A stretch of DNA of 64,000 nucleotides from an uncultured Acidobacteriaceae bacterium (GCA_903849645.1 CAINJJ010000034.1:62001-126000), one strand, 5' to 3'. Numbered from the stretch's first letter, positions 17,513-26,728 are shown. Notes: generated by a model from the letters alone, not told the origin. Numbers and translations: made by a program.

Positions 17513-18388
17513 TTATAGCTCCAGCCCTTTGAGGAAGGCGCGGAATTTATCGGCGAACTCGGGGCGCTTGAGGGCGAACTCGACGGTGGCCTGCAACATG
17601 CCGAACTTGTCGCCGGCGTCGAAGCGGCGGCCTTCAAAGGTGTAGCCGAAGACCTTCTCTTCGCGGAGCAGGGCGAGGATTCCGTCGGTCAGTTGGATTT
17701 CACCGCCTGCGCCGGGCGTGGTCTGCTCGAGCAGTTCAAAGACGCGCGGGGTGAGGACGTAGCGGCCGATGATTGCCTGTTTGGAAGGCGCCGCTTCAAA
17801 CTTCGGCTTCTCGACCATGCCGGTGCAGTTGTAGATGCGGGGGTTTACAGCGTCCTGCGCGCCGGCGAGCACGCCATAGGCGCTGATGCCCGGTCCCTCG
17901 ACGGTCTGCGTGGCGAGCACCGAGCCGCCGCGCTCGTTGAAGACGCCGATCATCTGCTTGAGGCAGGGCACTTCGGCGTCGATAACGTCGTCGGGCAGGA
18001 TGACGGCAAAGGGCTCATTGCCGACCAGTTCCTTGGCGCAGAGCACGGCGTGGCCCAGGCCGAGCGGCTCCTTCTGGCGGACGTAGCTGATGCGGGCCAG
18101 GGACGACACGCTGCGCGAGAGGGCGAGCAGCTCGTGCTTGCCTTTTTTCTCCAGCGTGGCGTCGAGCTCATAGCTGATGTCGAAGTGGTCTTCCATCGCG
18201 CCCTTGCCGCGGCCGGTGACAAAGATGATGTGTTCGATGCCGGAGGCGATGGCTTCTTCCACACCGTACTGGATGATGGGCTTGTCGACCAGCGCCAGCA
18301 TCTCCTTGGGAATGACCTTGGTTGCGGGCAAAAAGCGGGTTCCCTGCCCACCCGCGGGAAAGACTGCCGTGCGCACTCGGTTGCTCAT
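17513..18388 (-). CDS. galU: UTP-glucose-1-phosphate uridylyltransferase
   Basis: This 291-residue enzyme makes UDP-glucose from UTP and glucose-1-phosphate for cell-envelope polysaccharide and glycogen/trehalose metabolism. The nucleotide-binding loop FPAGGQGTRFLPATKVIPKE, the VDKPIIQYGVEEA segment, the PLGLGHAVLCA and LPDDV motifs, and the VEKPK sugar-binding region are all intact, at family length. It starts at ATG 18388 and has a recognisable promoter upstream. It is the last of three minus-strand genes (mfd, DUF885, galU) separated by 120-130 bp gaps. Confidence 0.96.
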   Translation of the reverse strand: MSNRVRTAVFPAGGQGTRFLPATKVIPKEMLALVDKPIIQYGVEEAIASGIEHIIFVTGRGKGAMEDHFDISYELDATLEKKGKHELLALSRSVSSLARISYVRQKEPLGLGHAVLCAKELVGNEPFAVILPDDVIDAEVPCLKQMIGVFNERGGSVLATQTVEGPGISAYGVLAGAQDAVNPRIYNCTGMVEKPKFEAAPSKQAIIGRYVLTPRVFELLEQTTPGAGGEIQLTDGILALLREEKVFGYTFEGRRFDAGDKFGMLQATVEFALKRPEFADKFRAFLKGLEL

Positions 18389-18445
18389 CGAATCGTCCTC
18401 ATTTCCGCAGCGCCGCGCAATGGCGGCCTGATTTTCGCTCTCAGC

Positions 18446-18474
18446 ATACTAGGGCGCCGCCGCTTTCGCACTAA
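18446..18474 (-). promoter_or_regulatory. Candidate sigma-70-type promoter for galU
   Basis: Read on the minus strand, TTAGTG (18474-18469), a 17-bp spacer and TAGTAT (18451-18446) precede galU by about 60 bp. The spacing is ideal and both hexamers match consensus at four or more positions. Confidence 0.45.
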
Positions 18475-18512
18475 CCCTTGCGTGGGATGCGGCGGGCACA
18501 TGAGTGGAAGGG

Positions 18513-20273
18513 CTAGAGGGCCGGCGACCCGTCGCCGAGCATCGCCTCGCGCACGATTCTAACCGGGGGGAAGCCCTGGCCGAGGAACTTGTTGTGGAAC
18601 TCCTCCAGCGAGAAGGCCGCGCCCTGCTTCTTTTTCAGGTCTTCGCGGAGCTTGAGTATCTCCAGCTTGCCGAGGGTGTAGTAGAGATAGGTGGGGTCGC
18701 TGGTTCCGCGCTTGGTCTCGACCATGGCTGTCTCTTTGGATTGGTAGCCCTCTTTCTGAAAGAAAGCCACGGCCTCGTCGAAGGTCATTTTGCCGGTGTG
18801 CATGCGGATGCCGACGATGAAGCGGGCGTTGCGCAGGAGGGCATCCTGCAACTGGCCTAGGCGGAGGATTTTGGACTCGCGCTCGTCCTTTGCGCCTGCG
18901 CCGGGCTGGCCGTAGCCCTCGTCGAGCATCATCTGCTCGGTGTAGTGGGCCCAGCCTTCAACGTTGGTGGCCGCGCCGAGCAGCTTGCGCACGCGGCTGG
19001 GAGCCTGGGGCACCCAGAGGAACTGAATGTAGTGGCCGGGGTAGGCCTCGTGGATGGCGGTGGAGATGACGGTGCCGATGTTGAAGGAGTGCATGAAGCC
19101 CTCGACCTCTTCGGGCTTCATGGAGGGGTCGGGCAAGGTGACGTTGAAGTAGGCCTCGGTGGCGTGGAATTCGAAGGGACCGGGGGTATCCATTGAGGCG
19201 AAGGTGGTGGCGCGCATGAAGGCCGGCGTCTCTTCCACGATGGGCTTGACTTCAGAGGGGATGGTGACGATGTGGTGGGCGCGGATGAAGCCAATGAGGC
19301 CGTCAAATGTGGCGCGGAAGGCGTCGAGGAGATGGTCGGGCGCGGGATGATAGGAGCCGAGTTGCTCGACAACCGCGCGGGGTTCCTTGGCCGGCTCGAG
19401 TTCCTTGGCTACCTGGTTGAAATGCTCCTGATTTTTGCGCATGTCCGCCCAGCCGATTTCGAGGAGCTTGTCGAGGGGCAGGTCGACCATCTCGTCGTAG
19501 AGCAGCTTCTTTGAGAACGTATCCGCGCCGATGCGGAAGTCGCCGGTGGAGCGGGGGAGCAGGTCGGCCTTGAGCCAGCCGAGGTAGCTGTTGAGCGCGG
19601 CAATGACTGCGGCGTTGGACTGGGCAAACTCGGCCTTGAGGGCGGGGTCCTGGGCGTCGGCAAAGGCGAGGGGGACATCGTGCTCAAAGAAGCTGACGAT
19701 GCCGGGCAACTGCTCGATGGCGATCTCGGTGTAGATGCGCGGTGGGTTCTTGAGGTTGATGCGCGCGTTGCCGAGGAGGGCGGGCATCTGCTTTTCGCGG
19801 GAGATGAGGGAGCGGAGGCGGTCGTCGGGCAAGGCGAACTTGCGCTCCATGAGCGTGAAGGCTCCATTGGCGCAGGTGCCGGAGTAGTTGTCGGCGTTCT
19901 TTTCCCAGGGACGGATGGTTTCAAGGGTCAGCAGGTTGGAGCGGATGCTGGAGAGGACGATGTCGCGGTCGCCGCGGGTGGTGAGGTCGAGGGCGGCGGG
20001 GTCCCCGTGGATGGCCTCGATGCGCTTCTCGAAGACCTTGAGGGCGGCGATTTCGGCGTCGATGCTCTTGCGCGAGAGGTCTTCCAACTGGCCGTCGTAC
20101 TGGTGATAGCCGGCGAGGGTGCCGTTGGTGGGGCCGTAGTGGAAGAAGACCTGGTCGAGGTACTCGTCAGAGGCGGCTTGAAAGACTTCTTTCCACGTTT
20201 CCTTGGTGGCGTGTGCGGCAGTTCCATTGGACATGGCGGCTCCCAATACGAGCAGTGCAAGCAGTTTTTTCAT
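18513..20273 (-). CDS. Secreted DUF885 family metallopeptidase-like protein
   Basis: This is a protein of about 586 residues. The start at ATG 20273 gives a clean signal peptide (MKKLLALLVLGAA ... AHA) preceded by an AGAGAGG ribosome-binding site; an upstream in-frame extension lacks these. The mature part matches the DUF885 family, whose members are helical and carry a zinc-binding-like HExxxH; here it is TAIHEAYPGHYIQF near residue 430. The downstream NVEGWAHYTEQMM also matches the family's conserved EGWAxY segment. Many DUF885 proteins are annotated as possible periplasmic peptidases, but substrates are not established. It sits between mfd and galU on the same strand. Confidence 0.88.
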   Translation of the reverse strand: MKKLLALLVLGAAMSNGTAAHATKETWKEVFQAASDEYLDQVFFHYGPTNGTLAGYHQYDGQLEDLSRKSIDAEIAALKVFEKRIEAIHGDPAALDLTTRGDRDIVLSSIRSNLLTLETIRPWEKNADNYSGTCANGAFTLMERKFALPDDRLRSLISREKQMPALLGNARINLKNPPRIYTEIAIEQLPGIVSFFEHDVPLAFADAQDPALKAEFAQSNAAVIAALNSYLGWLKADLLPRSTGDFRIGADTFSKKLLYDEMVDLPLDKLLEIGWADMRKNQEHFNQVAKELEPAKEPRAVVEQLGSYHPAPDHLLDAFRATFDGLIGFIRAHHIVTIPSEVKPIVEETPAFMRATTFASMDTPGPFEFHATEAYFNVTLPDPSMKPEEVEGFMHSFNIGTVISTAIHEAYPGHYIQFLWVPQAPSRVRKLLGAATNVEGWAHYTEQMMLDEGYGQPGAGAKDERESKILRLGQLQDALLRNARFIVGIRMHTGKMTFDEAVAFFQKEGYQSKETAMVETKRGTSDPTYLYYTLGKLEILKLREDLKKKQGAAFSLEEFHNKFLGQGFPPVRIVREAMLGDGSPAL

Positions 20274-20403
20274 GACGCCTCTCTTGTTCGAGGTTGAGGT
20301 TCCGTTCCCCGAGTGCGTGGATTTGAGGTTTCCCAGGTCCAAGAAGCGGGACCTGGGGCGCCCGATTTGGTCGGCACGATGACAAAGTTGCCCGGTGACA
20401 GCT

Positions 20404-23400
20404 CTAGGCGGTTACGGGGACGGGGGCGAGGTCGGAGATGAGTTCGCGGATTTCGAGGAGAATTTCATCGGGCCGCGCGGCAGCCAAAGGATACTTCAAC
20501 AGGCCCTGCGGCGTGAACTGGGCTCCGCGCTTGGCGTTGCGGGCCACAAGGCGCATGAGTCGCTGAGGATCGATGGCGGCTTTCTCAGTGAAGCGAATGT
20601 GAAGCTCGGTACGCTTGCGATCGACCTGGGCGATGCCGATGCGCTCGCATTCGAGGCGGATAAGGGAGGCTTCGAGAAGGTAGACGGTGGCGTCGGGCGG
20701 CGCGCCGTAGCGGTCTTCCATCTCGGCGCGGACCTCGGCCACGGCGGCTTCGCTGGTGGCTCCGGCGATCTTCTTGTAGAGGCGCAGGCGCTGGTTTTCT
20801 TCCGGCACGTAGCTCTCATCGATGCGCAGGGCGATGCCGAGGCTGAGCTGCGTTGCGGGACGGTCTTCACTGCTTTCGCCCTTGAGTTCCTTGACCGCGG
20901 CCTCGAGCATGGAGGTGTAGAGTTCGAAGCCGACGGCCTCGATGTGGCCGCTCTGCTCGCCGCCGAGCATATTGCCGGCGCCGCGTAGTTCGAGGTCGAG
21001 AGCGGCGATCTTGAAGCCCGCGCCGAGGTCGCTGAACTCCTTGAGAGCGGCGAGGCGGCGGCGGGCAATCTCGGAGAGTTCCTGCTCGGGAGGGATGAGC
21101 AGGTAGGCGTAGGCGCGGCGGTTGGAGCGTCCCACGCGGCCGCGCAACTGGTAGAGCTCGCTGAGCCCATGACGGTCGGCGCGATTGATGAGGATGGTGT
21201 TGGCGAGGGGAATGTCGAGGCCGTTTTCGATGATGGTGGTGGCCACCAGCACGTCGTACTCATGGCGCATGAAGGCCAGCATGACGCGCTCGAGTTCGGT
21301 TTCGCCCATCTGGCCGTGGCCCACCACGACGCGCGCGCCGGGGACAAGCTCCTGGATGCGGGCGGCGATCTCATAGATGGATTCGACGCGGTTGTGCACG
21401 AAGTAGACCTGGCCGCCGCGCTCCAACTCGACCTCGACCGCCGAGCGCACGATCTTCTCGTCAAACTTGGCGACGACGGTTTGAATGGCCATGCGGTCCT
21501 TGGGCGGGGTCTCAATGACGCTCATGTCGCGCAGGCCGACGAGGGACATGTGAAGCGTGCGGGGGATGGGCGTGGCGCTCATGGCGAGCACGTCAATCTC
21601 CTTGCGCATCTGCTTGAGGCGCTCCTTGTGCTTGACCCCGAAGCGCTGCTCCTCATCGACGACGAGCAGGCCGAGATCCTGGAACTTGATGTCTTTGGAG
21701 AGCAGGCGATGGGTGCCGATGAGGATGTCGATCTTGCCGGCTTCGACGCGTTCAACGATGATCTTCTGCTCCTTGGGGGAGCGGAAGCGGGAGATCATCT
21801 CGATGTTGATGGGGAACTGCGCGAATCGCTTTTTGAAGGTCTCGAAGTGCTGGAAGCTGAGGATGGTGGTGGGTGTGAGGACGGCCACCTGCTTGCCGTC
21901 CTGTACGGCCTTGAAGGCGGCGCGCATGGCCACTTCCGTCTTGCCATAGCCGACATCGCCGCAGAGCAGCCGGTCCATCGGCGTGGTGGACTCCATGTCG
22001 TACTTGATGGCGCGGATGGCGGAGAGCTGGTCGTCGGTTTCGCGGTAGTCGAAGGAGTCTTCAAACTCGCGCTGGAACTCGTTGTCCTTGGAGAACGCGG
22101 TACCCTGCGCGGTGGTGCGCTGCGCGTAGAGCTTGAGCAGTTCGCCGGCCATGTCTTCCATGGCCTTGCGCACGCGGGCCTTGGTCTTGGTCCAACCCTG
22201 GGAGCCGAGCTTGTTGAGGATGGGCGCAGGCCCGGCATCGGTGGAGCGGTACTTCTGGATGAGGTCGAGGCGGGTGAGCGGAACGTAGAGGCGGGCCTGC
22301 TCGGCAAACTCCAGAATCATGAACTCGACGGAGAGGCCGTCCTGGACGATCTCCTTGAGGCCCTGGTACTGGGCGATGCCGTGCTCGACGTGGACGACGT
22401 AGTCGCCTACGGTGAGGTCCCGAAAATCAGAGACGAAGGCCGCGGTCTTGGAGCGCTTGGGCTCGGGGCGAGCGGCGACATCGGCGTCGTCGGAGAGGTC
22501 GTTGGCGCCGAAGAGGACGAGGTTGGAGTCGACGAAGCTGACGCCGTTGGCCAGCGGGGTGCGCACGATGAGGGGCACGCGCATGTCGCCGGCGAGATAG
22601 CTGCCTTCATCGAGGACGGTTTCGCCGGGGTGGGCAATACGGCTGCCGAGCCGGTAAGGGATCTGATACTCGCGGAGCAGGGTGGCGAGGCGCTCCATGT
22701 CGCCCTGATGAGGAGCGGCGAGCACGATGCGCGTCTCAGAAGCCATGAGGGTGCGCAACTGCTCGGTGAGGGCGGGGATGGAGCCGTGAAAGCGCAGGGT
22801 GGGGCGGGTGTGCAGCTCGATTTCGCCGAGGGTGGAGTCCTCGTCGAGCACGTCGATGGCGCCGAGCTGATCGATGTCGAGGCCAACGTGGGTTTCGAGG
22901 AGCCCCTGGAGGACTTCAGGGCGGAGGTAGATGTCTTCCGGCACGATGAGCGAGCCCATTGCGGAGCGCTCGTGGCGCTGCTCGACCTTGTTCCACCAGC
23001 GGTCAATCTGGTTGCGTACCATGGCCGGCTCATCCACAAAGAGCATGCACTTGGGGACGAGCTTGAGGAGGTGGCTGTTGGCGCCGGCGACGGCGGAGAA
23101 AAACTCCCAGCCGGGAAAGACGCTGACGCCGCCGGCAGCCGCGGCTTCAGCGGCCATCTGCTCGTCTTCACCCTCGATGCGCGCGCGGTTGAGGCGGCCG
23201 TGGACGGCGGCGAGCAGGCGCTCGGTAACGGGCGTCTCCGTGAGGGGCAGCAACTGGGCTTCGTCAAGACCGCTCTGGGAGCGCTGGGTTTCGGGGTCGA
23301 ACTTGCGGATGGTCTCAATCTCGTCGCCGAAAAACTCGATGCGCACGGGGCGGTCGGCCTCGGGCGAGTAGACGTCGAGGATGCCGCCGCGGCGGGTGAA

Positions 23401-23952
23401 CTGGCCGGGCATTTCAACCAGATCGGTGTGGGTGTAGCCCACGCTGGCGAGGTGGCCGGTGAGGATTTCGAGATCCACCTCTTCGCCGCGCTTGAGGGTG
23501 ACGGCGAGACCGGCGTAGTAGTCGCGGTCAAAGAGGCGGAGCGCGGCGGCCTCGACAGGCGCGATGAGGATGGAGACGGCGCTGGTGGCAAGCTTCCAGA
23601 GGGCCTCGGCGCGCTGCTCCTGCACGTCGGGGTGGGGGGAGAGATTTTCAAAGGGGAGCACGTCATGGGCGGGGAGGCGGACGACCTGGGCGGGGTCGAT
23701 GGCGCCCGTGAGTTCGCAGCCGGCGCGGAGCAGGGGCTCGATAGCTTCCGCGGCCTTGTTGTCGGCTACCACGACGATGACCGGCTGGCAGGCGGCGCGC
23801 GCCATGAGGGGCAGGTAGAGCGCACGCGCGGTTGCGGTGAGTCCGGACACACGCCGACGGCCCGTGGCAAGGCTGAGGTGCCTGCGAACGCGATCAAAGC
23901 CGGAAGAGTGCTCCAGTTCCGCGAAGATTTCGCGGACAAACGGGAGGATCAT
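20404..23952 (-). CDS. mfd: Transcription-repair coupling factor Mfd
   Basis: This 1182-residue superfamily-2 DNA translocase removes stalled RNA polymerase at lesions and recruits UvrA. In order it has a UvrB-like N-terminal module (residues 1-350; LPAHDVLPFENLSPH and FTRRGGILDVYSP), the RNA-polymerase-interacting CarD-like domain (about 500-570; GDYVVHVEHGIAQYQG), and the helicase core with Walker A GDVGYGKTEVA and a DEEQRFG Walker B. The TRG motif region follows (VGRSNRRAYAYL), then a C-terminal TRCF domain. Length is normal. It starts at ATG 23952 and is divergent from the small gene at 24024. Confidence 0.97.
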   Translation of the reverse strand: MILPFVREIFAELEHSSGFDRVRRHLSLATGRRRVSGLTATARALYLPLMARAACQPVIVVVADNKAAEAIEPLLRAGCELTGAIDPAQVVRLPAHDVLPFENLSPHPDVQEQRAEALWKLATSAVSILIAPVEAAALRLFDRDYYAGLAVTLKRGEEVDLEILTGHLASVGYTHTDLVEMPGQFTRRGGILDVYSPEADRPVRIEFFGDEIETIRKFDPETQRSQSGLDEAQLLPLTETPVTERLLAAVHGRLNRARIEGEDEQMAAEAAAAGGVSVFPGWEFFSAVAGANSHLLKLVPKCMLFVDEPAMVRNQIDRWWNKVEQRHERSAMGSLIVPEDIYLRPEVLQGLLETHVGLDIDQLGAIDVLDEDSTLGEIELHTRPTLRFHGSIPALTEQLRTLMASETRIVLAAPHQGDMERLATLLREYQIPYRLGSRIAHPGETVLDEGSYLAGDMRVPLIVRTPLANGVSFVDSNLVLFGANDLSDDADVAARPEPKRSKTAAFVSDFRDLTVGDYVVHVEHGIAQYQGLKEIVQDGLSVEFMILEFAEQARLYVPLTRLDLIQKYRSTDAGPAPILNKLGSQGWTKTKARVRKAMEDMAGELLKLYAQRTTAQGTAFSKDNEFQREFEDSFDYRETDDQLSAIRAIKYDMESTTPMDRLLCGDVGYGKTEVAMRAAFKAVQDGKQVAVLTPTTILSFQHFETFKKRFAQFPINIEMISRFRSPKEQKIIVERVEAGKIDILIGTHRLLSKDIKFQDLGLLVVDEEQRFGVKHKERLKQMRKEIDVLAMSATPIPRTLHMSLVGLRDMSVIETPPKDRMAIQTVVAKFDEKIVRSAVEVELERGGQVYFVHNRVESIYEIAARIQELVPGARVVVGHGQMGETELERVMLAFMRHEYDVLVATTIIENGLDIPLANTILINRADRHGLSELYQLRGRVGRSNRRAYAYLLIPPEQELSEIARRRLAALKEFSDLGAGFKIAALDLELRGAGNMLGGEQSGHIEAVGFELYTSMLEAAVKELKGESSEDRPATQLSLGIALRIDESYVPEENQRLRLYKKIAGATSEAAVAEVRAEMEDRYGAPPDATVYLLEASLIRLECERIGIAQVDRKRTELHIRFTEKAAIDPQRLMRLVARNAKRGAQFTPQGLLKYPLAAARPDEILLEIRELISDLAPVPVTA

Positions 23953-24023
23953 GTAGAGCCAGTTTACCAGCCTGTCGTGTGAAGGGCGGCGAACTGCGCG
24001 AAACGGCTGTAGACTGTGAGGCC

Positions 24024-24527
24024 ATGAGACTTGGAGCGGATTTGGAGACGACGGGGGCGGTGGCGGCTTTGGAAGTTGATCCTGACAGGCTGAGCGGCCA
24101 GCTCAATCGCAACTTTGGCATCTGGCGGGAAGCCGATCACCGCGGGTCTGTTGAGTTCGACCTGATCTTTGAGCGGGGTCTGACGCTGCCGGCGGCGGGC
24201 GAGCCGCCGTTGCAAAGAGAGCGGGTCTATCAGCCGGCGCACAACATCGGGCGGATGCGGTATCTGGAGTGTTCGCAGCTCGACGAAAAGGGGCAACCAA
24301 CGGGAGAGATTGCCAATTGGGAGCAGATCCATTTCCCGTTTGACCCCAGCTTGCGGCAGCACCCGGACGTGAGCCTTGTGCCGGTGAGGCTGCTGGAGCA
24401 TCCGGAGGGGCTGCGAGTCCGGGAGGGTTATACGTGCGACGCAAGCGGCACGGTGCGGGTGCGGATCTCGGCGGAGCCTGGAGGGTTTGCGCGGGAGTAT
24501 GCCGTTGCTGCGTCGGCGCGGGAGTGA
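24024..24527 (+). CDS. Conserved-looking hypothetical protein
   Basis: I do not recognise this 167-residue protein with certainty. It is soluble with no signal peptide or membrane segment, and acidic/aromatic rich, with motifs such as GIWREADHRGSVEFDLIFE, PAHNIGRMRYLECSQLD and FPFDPSLR. The PAHNIG-RYLEC stretch reminds me of sequence attached to some acidobacterial Hsp70-family proteins, a weak memory-based suggestion only. The ATG at 24024 follows a GTGAGG; an in-frame start at 23979 is also possible. It diverges from mfd and converges with the toxin gene. Confidence 0.6.
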   Translation: MRLGADLETTGAVAALEVDPDRLSGQLNRNFGIWREADHRGSVEFDLIFERGLTLPAAGEPPLQRERVYQPAHNIGRMRYLECSQLDEKGQPTGEIANWEQIHFPFDPSLRQHPDVSLVPVRLLEHPEGLRVREGYTCDASGTVRVRISAEPGGFAREYAVAASARE

Positions 24528-24573
24528 AGGAGGGCAGTGGCGGTGGTTGATCGCTGGGACTGGCAGGTTGGGC

Positions 24574-24864
24574 TCAGTAACCGGCCTCACGGCCGTGGCG
24601 AACAGCAAGGTTGACTACTTCTTTTCCATCGAAGTGATAGAGCGCCACATAGGCCCCGCTTCCGAAATCAATGACCCACTCGCGAAACTCGGCCGGCAGC
24701 TCATCGACCGGACGGCCGGTCTCCGGATGCCTGCCAAGGAGCTTGACGCCCTGACGGATGGCTTTGACCGCGCGCTGCGACGCGTCCCGGCTTTTGGGTG
24801 CGAGAAAGGCGTGCAGGCGAGCAACATCTCCGAGAGCCGGTTGGGACCACTTCATCCGTGGCAT
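24574..24864 (-). CDS. RelE/ParE-family toxin of a type II toxin-antitoxin pair
   Basis: This 96-residue basic protein has the RelE/ParE fold signature: an N-terminal WSQPALGDVARLHAFL helix pair, LGRHPETGRPVDELP in the middle, and the C-terminal VALYHFDGKEVVNLAVRHGREAGY strand-rich core. ParE members usually poison gyrase and RelE members cleave mRNA; the sequence alone does not decide which. The ATG at 24864 overlaps the antitoxin stop by 13 bp. A second Met at 24855 overlaps the antitoxin stop as ATGA, so translation is probably coupled either way. Confidence 0.87.
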   Translation of the reverse strand: MPRMKWSQPALGDVARLHAFLAPKSRDASQRAVKAIRQGVKLLGRHPETGRPVDELPAEFREWVIDFGSGAYVALYHFDGKEVVNLAVRHGREAGY

Positions 24865-25136
24865 TCCGGCGCCTCGGCATCCTCACCCGCTTCGAGTTTG
24901 GCCAGCCAGGCATCGGCTTCGTCGGCCGTGGCGTGCAAACCGGTGGTCTGATAGTGATTCCAGGCGGCGAGGGCATCCTGGCGGAGCTGTTCGCGCTTCT
25001 CCTCGCGGCCCACATACTGCTCGACGGCCTCGCGCATGACCCAGTGAGGGGAGCGACGGAGGGAGGACGCGAGCCGCTGGACGCGATCTTTCAGTTCGGC
25101 GTCGAGCTTGAGGCTGGTGGTGGAGGGTGTGGGCAT
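24852..25136 (-). CDS. Ribbon-helix-helix (CopG/ParD-like) antitoxin
   Basis: This 94-residue protein begins with a typical RHH DNA-binding unit: the STTSLKLDAELKDRVQRLASS strand and helix, then RRSPHWVMREAVEQYVGREE. A charged C-terminal tail (residues 50-94) would bind and neutralise the toxin. It is encoded first in the pair, overlaps the toxin gene by 13 bp, and is preceded by repeated GGTGT boxes that could be its own operator. Family practice is autorepression by the antitoxin or the complex. Confidence 0.87.
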   Translation of the reverse strand: MPTPSTTSLKLDAELKDRVQRLASSLRRSPHWVMREAVEQYVGREEKREQLRQDALAAWNHYQTTGLHATADEADAWLAKLEAGEDAEAPECHG

Positions 25137-25150
25137 GGATGGTGCTCCAA

Positions 25151-25189
25151 GGTGTTACCTTTAGCCACTTTACCACACCAAGGAACACC
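25151..25189 (-). promoter_or_regulatory. Candidate RHH operator: phased GGTGT boxes
   Basis: Two ACACC boxes (25175-25179 and 25185-25189) are exactly 10 bp apart, one helical turn. An inverted GGTGT at 25151-25155 lies closer to the antitoxin start. All are in the 60 bp upstream of the antitoxin. Helically phased short repeats are typical targets of RHH dimers. Confidence 0.4.
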
Positions 25190-25192
25190 AGT

Positions 25193-26644
25193 TCAGTCTC
25201 CCCCCACGGCTTTGGAGAAGGCGTAGAAGAAGTCGATGGATTTCCAGTAGGAGTCGACGGGGAGGCGCTCGTCCTGGCCGTGGGCGCGGTCGTCGTCGCG
25301 TTCCAGGGCGATGGCGGAGTAGCCGTAGCAGGGGATGCCGGCGAGGGCGAAGAAGATGGAGTCGCTGGCGCCGTTTTCCATGACCGGAGTGACTTTGACG
25401 CCCGGCCAGATGGCCTGGGTGATACGGGTGAGCGGCTCGAAGACTTCCTGGATGGGGGCGGGGGGGATCATGGCCTTGCGGTCGGGGGCGGAGTGGGTCA
25501 CGACGCCGGCGTCAGAGACGTATTTGACGACCAGCTTGGGGTCGGCGAAGATTTCGGCCAACTGGAGGCGAATCTCCTCGGGCGAGTGGCCGGGGAAGAT
25601 GCGGCAGTTGACGTTGGCCTGGGCGGTCTGGGCGAGGGCGTTGTTGGCGTGGCCGGCGGCGAGGCGGGTGGCCACGCAGGTGGTGCGGAAGTTGGAGTTG
25701 AAGCTGGGCTCGGCGCTGAGGCGGGCGGCGGCGGCAAGGTCGGGCGAGGTGGCGAGAATGGCGCGCATGTCGGCCGCTGTCTGGCCCGTCTCCTGGGCGG
25801 CGAGGTTGGTGAAGTAGGTGCGGGTGACCTCGTTGAGCTCGAAGGGGAAGGTGTAGGCGGCCAGCTTGTTGAGGGCGGCGGTTAGCTCATAGATGGCGTT
25901 GTCTGGCCGGGGGCGGGAGCTGTGGCCGCCGGGGTTGACGGCGGTGACCTGATAGTCGGAGTAGACCTTTTCCGTGGCCTCGACATCGGCCACTACAGTG
26001 CGCCCGTGGTCGAGTTCGACGCCGCCGGAGTCGGGATTGAGGACCCATGCGGCATCGACGAGTTCGCGATGATTGCGCACCAGCCAGTCAGCGCCGTTGA
26101 ATTTGCCGCCCTCTTCGTCGGCGGTGAGGGCCAGAATCAGGTCGCGTTTGGGCTTGTAGCCCTCCTTGTGGAGGCGGAGGAAGGTGGCGACGAGGGCGGC
26201 GTCGGAGTCCTTCATGTCCTGGGTGCCGCGGCCGTAGTAGTAGCCGTCCTTCTCGACGAATTGGAAGGGGTCGGTGGACCAGTCGGAGCGGAGGGCCTCC
26301 ACCACGTCCATGTGTCCCAGGAAGAGGACGGGCTTCTGGGTGGTGGGCGCGGCGGCGCGGATGCGGACGACGAGGTTCTGCTTGCGGGCGTCGGGGCCGA
26401 GCAGGCGGACGTCCTCAGCGGCAAGGCCGGCATCGAGGAAGCGCTTCTGCATGGCGGCGCAGCCGGTGGTGACGTTGCCGAGCGCGGTGTCGGTGGTGTT
26501 GATCTCGATGAGTTGCTTGAAGATGTCGCGGGCCAGGGCGCGGTCTTCTGCCGAGGCGGTGGGCAGAGGGCTTTGGGCGAAGGCGGCGGCAGCAAGGCAG
26601 AGTGCCAGGGCGGCAAGGGAAGCGGGAAGGGCGAATCGGCGCAT
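25193..26644 (-). CDS. Secreted M20 family metallopeptidase
   Basis: This 483-residue protein has a signal peptide (MRRFALPASLAALALCLAAA, ending AFAQ). It carries the dinuclear-zinc M20/M28-type hydrolase motifs: LGHMDVV with the zinc His and catalytic Asp, GRGTQDMKD with the bridging Asp, and ALTADEEGG with the catalytic Glu. A dimerisation domain in the middle has the NPGGHSSRPRPDNAIYEL motif. It likely removes N-terminal or dipeptide residues outside the cytoplasm. ATG 26644 is chosen for the signal peptide; the longer frame runs through the divergent promoter region. It ends just before the antitoxin's upstream region. Confidence 0.93.
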   Translation of the reverse strand: MRRFALPASLAALALCLAAAAFAQSPLPTASAEDRALARDIFKQLIEINTTDTALGNVTTGCAAMQKRFLDAGLAAEDVRLLGPDARKQNLVVRIRAAAPTTQKPVLFLGHMDVVEALRSDWSTDPFQFVEKDGYYYGRGTQDMKDSDAALVATFLRLHKEGYKPKRDLILALTADEEGGKFNGADWLVRNHRELVDAAWVLNPDSGGVELDHGRTVVADVEATEKVYSDYQVTAVNPGGHSSRPRPDNAIYELTAALNKLAAYTFPFELNEVTRTYFTNLAAQETGQTAADMRAILATSPDLAAAARLSAEPSFNSNFRTTCVATRLAAGHANNALAQTAQANVNCRIFPGHSPEEIRLQLAEIFADPKLVVKYVSDAGVVTHSAPDRKAMIPPAPIQEVFEPLTRITQAIWPGVKVTPVMENGASDSIFFALAGIPCYGYSAIALERDDDRAHGQDERLPVDSYWKSIDFFYAFSKAVGGD

Positions 26645-26690
26645 GGAGGCATTGTACGGCGGGGCCGGGACGGGGGAGCGTATTCGGAGC

Positions 26691-26728
26691 TTGCGCGGGC
26701 CGCAAAATCGATTTATCGTGGTGCGGCC
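26691..26728 (+). promoter_or_regulatory. Promoter with overlapping inverted-repeat operator for the VOC gene
   Basis: TTGCGC (26691-26696), a 17-bp spacer and TATCGT (26714-26719) form a sigma-70-like promoter about 30 bp before the VOC start codon. GGCCGCA (26698-26704) and TGCGGCC (26722-26728) are perfect inverted arms bracketing the -10 box, the geometry of a repressor site. Confidence 0.5.

Noticed and set aside
21169-23982. Long plus-strand frame (937 codons) opposite mfd
   Set aside because: Gly/Glu/Leu-rich antisense translation of mfd; no start site and no family.
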